NCBI RefSeq assembly: GCF_040361195.1
Contig: NZ_APNE01000001.1
Strand: one strand, 5' to 3'
Source: Salinisphaera hydrothermalis
GTDB taxonomy: Bacteria > Pseudomonadota > Gammaproteobacteria > Nevskiales > Salinisphaeraceae
Length of the DNA: 64,000 nt
Shown here one piece after another: positions 8,227 through 17,529 of the stretch. Made by a program: the position numbers and the translations under genes. The notes beneath the pieces were generated by a model. That model ran no database searches and was not told the origin of the DNA. It saw only the letters and a program-made list of their open reading frames with translations. Within the stretch, counting starts at the first letter, position 1; every line of letters begins with the position of its first letter.

Positions 8227-9960
8227 ATGACGTACCTAGTGAATAATCCCGCCGATTTCGTCGATGAGAGCATCGACGGTTTCGTTGCCGCCAACAGCAA
8301 TCTGGTGCGCCGCGTGCCCGGCGGCGTGGTGCGTGCCACTCGAACCCCGCCCGGACAGGTTGCCGTGGTCATCGGCGGCGGTTCCGGTCACTATCCGGCG
8401 TTTGCCGGGCTGGTTGGCCAGGGCCTGGCCCACGGGGCGGCCATGGGCAACGTCTTCGCTTCGCCGTCGGCACAACAGATTTATTCCGTGGCCAAGGCCG
8501 CGGCTTCCGATTCGGGTGTGCTGCTGTCGTTCGGCAACTATGCCGGCGACGTGCTCAACTTCGGCATCGCCGAGGAACGCCTGAAAGCGGAAGGGATTCC
8601 CTGTCGCTGTTTTGCTGTCACCGACGACATCTGCAGCGGCCCCGCCGACAAGGCCAGCGAGCGTCGCGGCATTGCCGGTGATCTGACCGTGTTCCGTGCG
8701 GCTGCGCTGGCTGCGGCCGAGGGCAAGTCGCTGGACGAGGTGTATGAATTCGCAAGCCACGCCAACGATCGTACGCGCTCGTTCGGCGTGGCCTTTTCCG
8801 GCTGCACGCTGCCCGGCGCCAGCCAGCCGTTGTTCACCGTGCCCAAGGGCCGCATGGGCGTCGGCATGGGTATCCACGGCGAGCAGGGTATCGAGGAAGT
8901 CGATATGCCGAGCGCGTCGGATCTGGCCGACATGCTGGTCGATCGCCTGCTCGATGAACGTCCGGACGGCGCGGCGTCGCCGCGCGTGGGCGTGATGCTC
9001 AACGGCCTGGGCTCGGTCAAGTACGAAGAACTGTTCGTGCTCTACAAGCGCGTCTCCGAGCGTCTGGAAGCCGCGGGCCTGACGCTGGTTCAGCCCGAAG
9101 TGGGCGAACTGGTCACCAGTTTCGAGATGGCCGGCGTATCGCTGACCCTGTTCTGGCTCGACGACGCGCTGGAAAAAGCGTGGACCGCGCCTGCTACCAC
9201 GCCGGCGTATTGTCGCGGCGGTGTGGCGCTGGAAGGCGAGCCGCGCGATGACGCCGATCTGGCCGCAGCGCACGAAGAAGAAACGCCGGACGCGAGCGAG
9301 GACTCCAAGTCCGATGCCGCCGGCATGCTGGCCGTGATCGAGACCATTCAGGCCAAGATCGAGGCCGAGGCCGAGGATCTCGGCAAGCTCGACGCCATCT
9401 CGGGCGACGGCGACCACGGCATCGGCATGGACACCGGCGCCCGTGCGGCGCTATCCGCCGCCCGGCGGGCGGTTGAAAAAGGCTGTGGTGCCGGCACTGT
9501 CCTGATGCGGGCCGGCGATGCCTGGGCCAACGAGGCTGGCGGCACGTCGGGCGCCCTGTGGGGCCTCGGCCTGCGCAGTGTCGGCGCCTGCATCGGCGAC
9601 GAGAACAGCGTGGCCGCTCCGGTCGTGGCCGAGGGCGTGGTTGAAGCGACCGACGCCATTATGCGCCTGGGCGGCGCCGAGATCGGCGACAAGACCATGC
9701 TCGACTCGATGAAGCCGTTCTCGGACAAGCTGGCCGAAGAAGTGAAGGCCGGTACGCCTTTGCGCCAGGCCTGGCGCCGCGCGGCGGAAGCCTCGCAGCA
9801 GGCTGCCGACGCGACCGCAAACCTGGCCCCGAAGAAGGGCCGGGCCAAGAACCACAGCGACAAGAGCATAGGCCACGCCGATCCGGGCGCCATTTCGTTC
9901 GCCATGATCGTTTCGGCGGTCGCTGACACACTCGAATCCCTGCATGAGGACGCAGCATGA
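8227..9960 (+). CDS. lerK: DhaK-DhaL fused ketose kinase, proposed L-erythrulose 1-kinase
   Basis: This 577-residue single-chain kinase of the dihydroxyacetone-kinase family has an N-terminal DhaK domain (about 1-330) and a C-terminal DhaL ATP-binding domain (about 360-575). His217 in the GMGIHGE motif is the residue expected to hold the ketone substrate as a hemiaminal. DGDHG near 395-399 supplies the metal-binding aspartates of DhaL. Fusion of both domains points to an ATP-dependent rather than PTS-dependent enzyme. Given its neighbours, it most likely phosphorylates L-erythrulose to L-erythrulose 1-phosphate, as LerK does in M. smegmatis. Dihydroxyacetone is the alternative. It overlaps the next gene by ATGA. 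Confidence 0.8.
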   Translation: MTYLVNNPADFVDESIDGFVAANSNLVRRVPGGVVRATRTPPGQVAVVIGGGSGHYPAFAGLVGQGLAHGAAMGNVFASPSAQQIYSVAKAAASDSGVLLSFGNYAGDVLNFGIAEERLKAEGIPCRCFAVTDDICSGPADKASERRGIAGDLTVFRAAALAAAEGKSLDEVYEFASHANDRTRSFGVAFSGCTLPGASQPLFTVPKGRMGVGMGIHGEQGIEEVDMPSASDLADMLVDRLLDERPDGAASPRVGVMLNGLGSVKYEELFVLYKRVSERLEAAGLTLVQPEVGELVTSFEMAGVSLTLFWLDDALEKAWTAPATTPAYCRGGVALEGEPRDDADLAAAHEEETPDASEDSKSDAAGMLAVIETIQAKIEAEAEDLGKLDAISGDGDHGIGMDTGARAALSAARRAVEKGCGAGTVLMRAGDAWANEAGGTSGALWGLGLRSVGACIGDENSVAAPVVAEGVVEATDAIMRLGGAEIGDKTMLDSMKPFSDKLAEEVKAGTPLRQAWRRAAEASQQAADATANLAPKKGRAKNHSDKSIGHADPGAISFAMIVSAVADTLESLHEDAA

Positions 9961-10439
9961 GCGACAAACTTCGAATCATCCTCGGGTCCGACGAAGCGGG
10001 CTACGAGTACAAGGAAGCCCTCAAGGCCGATATGCAAGCCAGCGACTATGTGTCGTCGGTCGAGGACATGGGCGTGGACGAGGCGGCGAAGACGCCGTAC
10101 CCGACGGTCGCCATCGCGGCCGCTCAGAAGATTGCGGCCGGTGAAGCCGATCGGGCGTTGCTGATCTGCGGTACCGGGCTGGGCGTGGCGATTTCGGCCA
10201 ACAAGGTGCCCGGCATTCGTGCCGTGACCGCGCACGACGGCTACTCGGTCGAGCGCAGTATCCTGTCCAACAATGCCCAAGTGCTGTGCTTCGGCCAGCG
10301 CGTGATTGGTCTGGAGCTGGCGCGCAAACTGGCCCGCGAGTGGCTGACCTATCGTTTCGACGAAAACTCCTCGTCGGCCAAGAAAGTGGCCGTCATCAAG
10401 CAGTACGAGGAAACGGGCGACCACAGCCCCGTGGAGTGA
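9957..10439 (+). CDS. eryI: RpiB-family isomerase, proposed D-erythrulose 4-phosphate isomerase
   Basis: This 160-residue member of the LacAB/RpiB family opens with an RpiB-like strand (RIILGSDEAGYEYKE) and carries the CGTGLGVAISANK signature (about 72-84), which includes the catalytic cysteine. Canonical RpiB interconverts ribulose 5-P and ribose 5-P; the EryI branch in erythritol operons instead converts D-erythrulose 4-P to D-erythrose 4-P. The position between the tetrulose kinase and the TIM-like isomerase supports the second role. Its start overlaps the kinase stop, so the two are coupled. An ordinary RpiB activity cannot be excluded. Confidence 0.8.
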   Translation: MSDKLRIILGSDEAGYEYKEALKADMQASDYVSSVEDMGVDEAAKTPYPTVAIAAAQKIAAGEADRALLICGTGLGVAISANKVPGIRAVTAHDGYSVERSILSNNAQVLCFGQRVIGLELARKLAREWLTYRFDENSSSAKKVAVIKQYEETGDHSPVE

Positions 10440-10480
10440 CGCCATAATAGACGCCGATTGATTCAGCGTTGGATTCTTCC

Positions 10481-11230
10481 ATGCATATCGGCGTCAGTTT
10501 CAAGATGTATCTCGACCGGCCGCGTACCCGCCAGTGGTGCGCGGCGGCCGCCGAGATCGCTCGTCGGCATCGCGCGGTGGCGTCTGGCGCCGTCGAACTC
10601 TCCGTTTTTCCCACCCTGCCGGCCATGGAACTGGCCATGGCGGCCTGTGCCGATAGCCCGATCCGCTTCGGCGCCCAGGATTTGTTCTGGCATGACCGCG
10701 GCGCTTATACCGGCGCGGTCTCCGGCGCCGATCTGGCGGAGATGGGCTGTTTCTATGCCGAGATTGGTCACGCCGAACGTCGTCGAGTGTTCGGCGACGA
10801 TGACACCATCGTGGCTCGAAAAGTGGCCGCAGCCGTGCGCAACGGTCTTACCCCCTGGTTATGCATCGGCGAACCCGAAGAGGGCCCGGTAGACGCCGCC
10901 ACGGCGTTCTGCCTGGAACAGCTCATGGCGTCTCTGGCCGAGTTGTACGAGCCGGTTCCGCTGGTCATTGCCTACGAGCCGGTCTGGGCGATCGGGCAAT
11001 CCGATGCCGCGAGCGCCGCGCATGTCGCCGAGGTGGCCGAAGGCCTCAAGACCGGTCTTGCCGAGCGCACCGGCCAGCGTGATGTGCCCGTGGTTTATGG
11101 CGGCAGTGCCGCGCCGGGAACGCTTAGCGAGCTCGGCCACGGCATCGACGGCCTGTTCCTGGGCCGCTTCGCGCACGACACGACGGCCTTCGAGGCCATT
11201 CTCGATGAGGCTGCCGAGCTGGCGAACTAG
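10481..11230 (+). CDS. lerI: TIM-like isomerase, proposed L-erythrulose 1-phosphate isomerase
   Basis: I chose the ATG at 10481; an upstream TTG at 10469 is less likely. The product (249 residues) is a triosephosphate-isomerase-fold protein with Lys8 (SFKM), the catalytic-His segment EIGHAERR, the catalytic Glu in YEPVWAIG, and the phosphate-binding YGGSAAPG near the C-terminus. Two positions differ from housekeeping TIM: Ser replaces Asn in the N-x-K motif, and the GHSERR motif reads GHAERR. As I recall, Ser at the first position is also seen in rhizobial TpiB/EryH-type enzymes. With its neighbours this suggests conversion of L-erythrulose 1-P to D-erythrulose 4-P rather than glycolytic TIM. 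It is the last gene of the operon. Confidence 0.75.
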   Translation: MHIGVSFKMYLDRPRTRQWCAAAAEIARRHRAVASGAVELSVFPTLPAMELAMAACADSPIRFGAQDLFWHDRGAYTGAVSGADLAEMGCFYAEIGHAERRRVFGDDDTIVARKVAAAVRNGLTPWLCIGEPEEGPVDAATAFCLEQLMASLAELYEPVPLVIAYEPVWAIGQSDAASAAHVAEVAEGLKTGLAERTGQRDVPVVYGGSAAPGTLSELGHGIDGLFLGRFAHDTTAFEAILDEAAELAN

Positions 11231-11248
11231 TTTTTCAAGACAATTGTC

Positions 11249-11278
11249 CGCAGATCGACGCAGATTTGCGCAGATGCA
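11249..11278. repeat. 10-bp-phased CGCAGAT repeat, copy A
   Basis: CGCAGAT occurs three times exactly 10 bases apart (11249, 11259, 11269), just beyond the tetritol operon. It is the inverted orientation of the ATCTGCG units at 19480 and 20074. The gap 11231-11489 holds this repeat and the palindrome at 11453-11484; I see no gene in it. Confidence 0.7.
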
Positions 11279-11452
11279 AGAAGATCTGGTTCCCTGCCCG
11301 AGAGGCATTCGCCGGCCGATCGAGCCGGCTCAATCGCGATTCGTCCAAAATAAGAATGACCCGGCGTTTTCTTCTTCTGCGCGCGGCGCGGCCATCGATT
11401 GCTCGCGCCTGTATAAGGTCCGATGTCATCGGCGTCGGTCTGCAGACGCTTG

Positions 11453-11484
11453 TCTTCAGAGCCTATAGGAATAGGCTCTGAAGA
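11453..11484. repeat. Perfect 14-bp palindrome at the ribokinase 3' end
   Basis: TCTTCAGAGCCTAT (11453-11466) pairs perfectly with 11471-11484 around a 4-base loop. It starts about 5 bases after the stop codon of the minus-strand ribokinase gene and lacks a T-tract. A related palindrome with the same GAGCCTAT core lies at the 3' end of the minus-strand gene at 27371. Possible roles are RNA 3'-end protection, rho-independent-like pausing, or a REP-like mobile palindrome. Confidence 0.6.
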
Positions 11485-11489
11485 ACGCG

Positions 11490-12395
11490 TTACTCGTCCA
11501 TCGCGGTACGTACCGCAGCCCGATCCGGCATGCCGGCCCGCGCACCAGCAGCGCCGACCGAGAGCGATGCGGCGACGCCGGCCATGCGAATGGCGTCTTC
11601 GACCGATTGCCCTTCAGCGCGGGCGGCGGCAAAGGCCCCGGCGAACGTGTCGCCGGCGCCGGTGGTGTCCACCACGGTCGTCGGCCGGCCCGGGACATGC
11701 CCTTGGCTGCCATCGCGGCCGATCCAGAGTGCACCGTCGGCGCCCAGCGTCACGATCACGCCGATGTCGTACTGCTTGGCCAGACGTCGCGCCTGATCGG
11801 CAGTTTCGTCGCGTGTGGCGCCCTCGCGCTCGCCGAGCACGAAGGCCGCTTCGCCGGCATTGACCATCAGCCAGTCGACGGCGTCCATGGCGAACGCCTT
11901 GAGCGGCGCGGCGGGCGCGGCGTTGAGAATCACTTCCGCGCCGGCGGCATGCCCGGCGGCCAGGGCCGCGTTGACGAAGGCCGTTGGGGTTTCGAGCTGA
12001 ACGAGCAATGCGGTGGCGCCGCCCATGGCGCCCGCCAAATCCCGCGAGTCGTCCAGTTGCCCGTTGGCGCCCGGGACCACGACGATCCGGTTCTCGCCGT
12101 CGTTATCGACCGTGATCAGGGCGATGCCGCTGCTGCCCGGGAAGCGCTGCACGCCGTCGGCATCAATGCCCTCGGCGGTCAGATTGGCCACGATCTGGTT
12201 GCCGAAATCGTCGTCGCCGGCCGCGCCGAGAAACCGTACCGGCGCGCCGAGCCGCGCGGCCGCGACCGCCTGGTTGGCGCCCTTGCCGCCCTGGTGCACC
12301 GCATAGCCGGACGCCATCAGCGTCTCGCCGGGCTCGGGGTGGTGCGATACGCGAGCCACCAGATCGATGTTTGCACTCCCGGCCACCACGATCAT
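11490..12395 (-). CDS. rbsK: Ribokinase (PfkB family)
   Basis: This 301-residue PfkB-fold sugar kinase has the N-terminal signature GSANIDLVARV and the substrate-binding stretch HQGGKGANQAVAAARLGA. The C-terminal anion-hole/catalytic motif DTTGAGDTFAGAF contains the catalytic Asp. The pattern is closest to ribokinases, which make D-ribose 5-phosphate from ribose and ATP. It is the last gene of a four-gene minus-strand operon after a sugar importer, consistent with ribose import and phosphorylation. Deoxyribokinase or another pentose/ketose kinase is the main alternative. Confidence 0.85.
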   Translation of the reverse strand: MIVVAGSANIDLVARVSHHPEPGETLMASGYAVHQGGKGANQAVAAARLGAPVRFLGAAGDDDFGNQIVANLTAEGIDADGVQRFPGSSGIALITVDNDGENRIVVVPGANGQLDDSRDLAGAMGGATALLVQLETPTAFVNAALAAGHAAGAEVILNAAPAAPLKAFAMDAVDWLMVNAGEAAFVLGEREGATRDETADQARRLAKQYDIGVIVTLGADGALWIGRDGSQGHVPGRPTTVVDTTGAGDTFAGAFAAARAEGQSVEDAIRMAGVAASLSVGAAGARAGMPDRAAVRTAMDE

Positions 12396-12491
12396 TGCGA
12401 GGCTCCGGTCGGGGTGAGCGCGGTCTGGGCCGGAATAGCGCGGGCGTGGAGTGTGGTCATGAAATGCGTGGGACGATAGGGAACGAGTCGA

Positions 12492-13306
<815 letters not shown>

Positions 13307-13310
<4 letters not shown>

Positions 13311-14269
13311 TGCTGGAACCGGCTGAGAACGGCCGCGGCGATCACCACGACGCCGACCGCGATCGGCTGATAGAACGACGAGACCTGCAGCAGGGTAAAG
13401 CCGTTGAGCAGGGTGGTGAGCACCAGCGCGCCGGCCACCGTGCCGAGCATCGAGGCCCGCCCGCCGAACAGGCTGGAACCGCCGAGCACCACGGCCGCGA
13501 TCGAGCTCAGCAGTTCGTCGGTGGCGATGGACGGATCGGCGCCGCCGGTACGCGAGACCAGCAGCACGGCCGCCACGCCGACCAATGCGCCGTTGATGGC
13601 ATACACCGCCACCCGCATGCGATCGATCGGAATGCCCATGTTGCGCGCGGCTTCGCGATTGCCGCCGGTCGCCAGTACATGGGTGCCGAATGCGGTGTAC
13701 TTGAACACGATATGGGCCGCGAGCACCACGACCAGCGCGATCAGGTAGAAATACCGGATCGGGCCGATCGAGCCCAGGGCGAGCGTCTGCAGAAACGTGC
13801 TGAATACCGAGAACGACTGGCCGTTGCTCGCGATCAGCGCCACGCCGCTCATCACGCCGAGCATGCCGAGTGTAGCGATGAAATCGTTGACCTTGAGCTT
13901 AGCGATGATCAGCCCGTTGAGCGTGCCCACCAGCGCGCCGGCCGCGATCGCCGCGATAATGGCGCCGGCCGTGCCCCAGCCGGCGTTATAGGTCAGACCG
14001 AACACCACGGCCGACCAGGGCAGGTTGGCCGCGATCGACAGATCGATGCCCGCGGCCACGATCGTGAACTGCTGTGCGGTGGCCAGCACGATCAGGATCG
14101 AGGCCGACACCAGCAGCGCCGTGATATTGCCCCAGGTCAGAAAATAAGGGGTAAGCAGCGAAAACGCCGCGCCGATCAGGATCAGCCCGATCAGCGCGGC
14201 ATTGTCTCCCCAGAACGTCGGATCACGCAGCCGGGCACCGGGCCCGGCTGCCGTTGCGGTTTCAGCCAT
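13307..14269 (-). CDS. Sugar ABC importer permease (RbsC/FrcC type)
   Basis: This 320-residue inner-membrane permease has about nine hydrophobic segments. The CUT2 signature region contains AAGIDLSIAANLPW near residues 71-84, and a conserved GGNREAARNMGIP cytoplasmic loop that contacts the ATPase is also present. The gene lies 6 bases after the binding-protein stop and overlaps the ATPase start, giving a compact binding protein-permease-ATPase-ribokinase operon. It has no C-terminal extension, in contrast to the permease at 5977. Confidence 0.9.
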
Positions 14270-14275
14270 AAACGA

Positions 14276-15277
14276 TTACGGCTGCCCGAACGGGTCGTTG
14301 AACGAGAAGAACGGCTTGGGGAACGCCTTGAGGGCCTGATCGGCGTTGTCCTGGGTGATCAGCTTGATCGGCGACGTGATATGCGCCGGCACCTGCTTGC
14401 CCTGCACCAGTTTCTGACAGGCCTGCACGGCCATCTCGCCCTCGGCATAGGGGTACTGCGAGATCGTGGCCGACAACGAGCCGTTCTTCACCGATTTGAT
14501 CGCCTCGGTCACGCCGTCGATGCTGACCACGGTGATCTGCTTGGTCTTGCCGGCATTGAGCACCGCCCGGGCCGCGCCCAGGCCCATCATGTCGTTGGCG
14601 GCGAAAATGCCCTTGATGTTCGGATGGGCGCGCAGCATGGCTTCCGTTTTGGTGAGCGCCTTGTTGCGCTCGTAGTCGGCCGGCGTGGCCTGCACGATAT
14701 CCAGCTTGCCCTTGACCGTGTTGCGGAACGCCGTTTCGCGGTTGATGCCGTTCTGCTCGCCCGGAATGCCTTCCAGAATCGCGACTTCGCCCTTGCCGTC
14801 GAGGGCCTTGAGCATGTGATGCGCGGCGATACGGCCGGCCTCGCTGTTATCCGAGCCGATGAACGACGTGATCTTCAGGCCGGATTGCTTGACCGCCTTG
14901 GCATCGAGAGCGGTATCGAGATTGATGATCGGCGTACCGCGTTTGGAAATCGGCAGCAAGGGCGTGATCACGTTGGTGCCGTTGACCGGCACCACGCCGT
15001 AGCAGTTGTACGGTTGGCTGGCCATGGTCGAGATCTTGTTGTTCTCGCCCACGGTGTCGGTTTCGTTGTTGCCGGCCTGGACCGTCACCGGAATGCCCAG
15101 CTTTTTGCCCTCGGCGATGGCACCGTCACGCAGGGCTTGCCAATACGGGTTGGAAAAATCGCGTACCACGATGGCCACGTTGGCCTGATCCGGCGCCGCG
15201 CTGGCGGCCCCGGCGGCCAGTACGCCGACGGCGGTGGCCGCCACGGCCACGGTGCGAAGCACGTTCGATGGTTTCAC
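14276..15277 (-). CDS. Periplasmic sugar-binding protein of the second importer
   Basis: I take the GTG at 15277 as start: AGGAG sits 6 bases before it, and the protein then opens with a proper signal peptide (MKPSNVLRTVAVAA... to AAGAASAA). The longer open frame would put 27 polar residues ahead of the signal. The mature part (about 305 residues) is a type-I sugar-binding protein (VAIVVRDFSNPYWQALRDGA, then GIFAANDMMGLGAARAV). It is the first gene of the importer-ribokinase operon. The ligand is probably ribose or another sugar accepted by the ribokinase. Confidence 0.88.
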   Translation of the reverse strand: MKPSNVLRTVAVAATAVGVLAAGAASAAPDQANVAIVVRDFSNPYWQALRDGAIAEGKKLGIPVTVQAGNNETDTVGENNKISTMASQPYNCYGVVPVNGTNVITPLLPISKRGTPIINLDTALDAKAVKQSGLKITSFIGSDNSEAGRIAAHHMLKALDGKGEVAILEGIPGEQNGINRETAFRNTVKGKLDIVQATPADYERNKALTKTEAMLRAHPNIKGIFAANDMMGLGAARAVLNAGKTKQITVVSIDGVTEAIKSVKNGSLSATISQYPYAEGEMAVQACQKLVQGKQVPAHITSPIKLITQDNADQALKAFPKPFFSFNDPFGQP

Positions 15278-15458
15278 GGCATCTCCTCGGTGTTGTTCTT
15301 GTGATGTACGTCCGGTATCGGTCTCGGCCGATCCGAACGCATTTGCGCATTCCAGCATGCGGCGTGCGCGATGGTCTGTTAGCTATTGGGTTAAGCCGTG
15401 ATCGGCCGGGATGCGTGTCGCGTTGTTGTGGCAACCCGCGGTCGGCGAAGGCGAACGG

Positions 15459-16205
15459 CTAGAAACAGATCCGCATGGGCAGCCCGGTTTCGTCGCGCGG
15501 CGCTGGGTGGTGCGGCAGAGTCACATGTGCGCCGCGGGCGATGCGCTCGGCCGAGTAGAGCGCGGCATAGGCATCGGCGATATCGTCGTCGGCGACCCGG
15601 GTCGTCGCATGATGCTGCCGTGTCTGCTCGAATGCGTCGCGGCCGTAGCGATCAAAAACCAGGCGAAGTCGATCGTAGGCGCCGAGGCCGGATTTCTTCG
15701 GATGCGGCATCGGGCGCAGCGTGTGTGGTGCTTCGGCGTTCCAGGCCGCGAAGGCCAGCTCGGGGTGCACCTCGAAGATCACGCCCTGAAGTGCCGGACT
15801 GGTGGCCAGCAGTGCGTCCACCTCGCGGATCTTGGGGAACAGATTGAACGCCTGCGCCGACACGCCGCCGGCTGCGTTGGCGATATTGGCTCGGCTGGCT
15901 TCGGTATGCGCGGAACGCGGGTCGCGATCGTCGCCAGGGACGTAGACCGCACCGCGTGTCGCGGTCCAGAACACGCTGTTGCCGCGGGCCGTGCCCAGTC
16001 GGCGACGGGCCTCGGCATCGCAGGCGCGTTGGCCGGTGGCGGCGAGGCCGATCGGCATATCGATGGCGACCACGCTGGGCTGCGATAGCACATCGAGCTG
16101 TTCGAGCAGTGCGCCCAGTGCCTCGTGTACGGTTACGCCATCGCGGGTAGCGGCCACCCAGCCCGCGCGGCAGCCGTCGATGCCGATGCAGTTCAATTCC
16201 GCCAT
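15459..16205 (-). CDS. DUF429-family protein
   Basis: This 248-residue protein is of the DUF429 family, recognised from IGIDGCRAGWVAA at the N-terminus, VVAIDMPIGL near 45-54, and the FEVHPELAFAAWN and DDIADAYAALYSAERI segments later. The Asp-rich N-terminal strand and the DMPIGL motif suggest an RNase H-like/actin-like ATPase fold. The biochemical function is not known. It stands alone between the importer operon and the EctB-like gene, with about 50 bases to the latter, so it may share that transcript as its last gene. Confidence 0.8.
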   Translation of the reverse strand: MAELNCIGIDGCRAGWVAATRDGVTVHEALGALLEQLDVLSQPSVVAIDMPIGLAATGQRACDAEARRRLGTARGNSVFWTATRGAVYVPGDDRDPRSAHTEASRANIANAAGGVSAQAFNLFPKIREVDALLATSPALQGVIFEVHPELAFAAWNAEAPHTLRPMPHPKKSGLGAYDRLRLVFDRYGRDAFEQTRQHHATTRVADDDIADAYAALYSAERIARGAHVTLPHHPAPRDETGLPMRICF

Positions 16206-16252
16206 CGCACCAGCCTAGCTGATGCGATGGCGCTTCGGGCAGCCCGTGGTTT

Positions 16253-17512
16253 TCAGGCCGCGAGTGCGGCGCCGATGGCCTCGTCCATGATCGCCAGGCC
16301 TTCGTCGATATCCTCGGCGGTACTGATCAACGGCGGCATGACCTTGATCACGCGATCGCCCGGGCCGGTGGTTTCCATGATCAGGCCGCGCTCGAAGCAT
16401 TGCTTGATCACGGCGTTGCCATGGTCCGGCTCGGCACAGTCCAGACCGATGAAGAAACCACGACCGCGCACTTCGCCGTCGAAACCGTCGTGCTTGTCGA
16501 TGATCTCCTGCAGCCGAGTCCGGATGCGCTCGCCCTGTTCGTCGACGTGCCGGGTGAGCTGGTCGTCGCGCCAGAACTTCTCGAGCGCGGTCGCGCCGGT
16601 CACGAAGGCGTGGTTGTTGCCGCGGAACGTACCGGTATGTTCGCCGGCGTCCCAGACGTCGATTTCCGGGCGCATCAGCACCAGCGACATCGGCGAGCCC
16701 ATACCCGAAATCGATTTTGCGAGGGTGACGATATCGGGCTGGATCTCGGCCGGCTCGAACGAGAAGAACGGGCCGGTGCGGCCGTAGCCGGCCTGGATGT
16801 CGTCGACGATGAACAGCAGATCGTGTTCGCGACAAACCCGGGCGACCTCGCGCAGCCAGTCGAAGCCGGCCGCATAAATGCCGCCTTCGCCCTGCACGGT
16901 TTCCACGATCACCGCGGCCGGCTTGTCGACGCCGGAAAACGAATCCGCGAGCAACGCCTCGAGATCGGCGATTGTGTCGCGACCGTCGCGATAATAGCCG
17001 TCGAAGGCCGCGGTGGTGGTGTCCGACAAGCCCACGCCGGCACTGTTGCGGATCGCCGCGTTGCTGGTCACCGACGTGGAGCCCAACGTCATGCCGTGGA
17101 AGCTATGGGTGAAGTGGATCATGCCCGAGCGGCCGGTGTACTTGCGCGCGAGTTTGAGCGCCGCTTCTACCGCGTTGGTGCCGGTTGGCCCGGGAAACTG
17201 GAACTTGTAGTCCAGCTTGCGCGGTTTGAGGATGATCTCCTCGAAAGTTTCCATGAACCGGGTTTTGGCCTCGGTGGCCATGTCCAGGCCGTGGTTGATG
17301 CCGCCCGACTTGATGTAGTCGAGCAGGGCGGCCTCCATGTCCGGGTCGTTATGGCCGTAGTTCAGCGCGCCGGCACCGGAAAAGAAATCCAGATACTCGT
17401 GGCCGTCCACGTCCGTCATGCGGTTGCCGCGGGCGGTCTTGAACTCGGTCGGAAACGAGCGAACGTAGCCGCGGACTTCCGATTCCAGGCGATTGATGAT
17501 GTCCATGCTCAT
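16253..17512 (-). CDS. ectB: EctB-like diaminobutyrate--2-oxoglutarate aminotransferase
   Basis: This 419-residue class-III PLP aminotransferase has the EctB opening (NRLESEVRGYVRSFP) and the DGHEYLDFFSGAGALNYGHN segment. Further motifs are LPGPTGTN-like FPGPTGTNAVEAALKLAR, the FIVDDIQAGYGRTG PLP-binding Asp, and the Schiff-base lysine in LAKSISGMG. EctB makes L-2,4-diaminobutyrate from aspartate semialdehyde for ectoine synthesis; the reverse reaction is used in ectoine breakdown (DoeD). No ectA or ectC is adjacent. Instead the gene follows an SSADH-like gene by 17 bases. That pairing fits diaminobutyrate to aspartate catabolism (DoeD/DoeC-like) or a GABA-type transaminase/dehydrogenase pair. 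The family call is firm; the physiological direction is open. Confidence 0.8.
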   Translation of the reverse strand: MSMDIINRLESEVRGYVRSFPTEFKTARGNRMTDVDGHEYLDFFSGAGALNYGHNDPDMEAALLDYIKSGGINHGLDMATEAKTRFMETFEEIILKPRKLDYKFQFPGPTGTNAVEAALKLARKYTGRSGMIHFTHSFHGMTLGSTSVTSNAAIRNSAGVGLSDTTTAAFDGYYRDGRDTIADLEALLADSFSGVDKPAAVIVETVQGEGGIYAAGFDWLREVARVCREHDLLFIVDDIQAGYGRTGPFFSFEPAEIQPDIVTLAKSISGMGSPMSLVLMRPEIDVWDAGEHTGTFRGNNHAFVTGATALEKFWRDDQLTRHVDEQGERIRTRLQEIIDKHDGFDGEVRGRGFFIGLDCAEPDHGNAVIKQCFERGLIMETTGPGDRVIKVMPPLISTAEDIDEGLAIMDEAIGAALAA

Positions 17513-17529
17513 GACGTCGTTCCCTCGTT

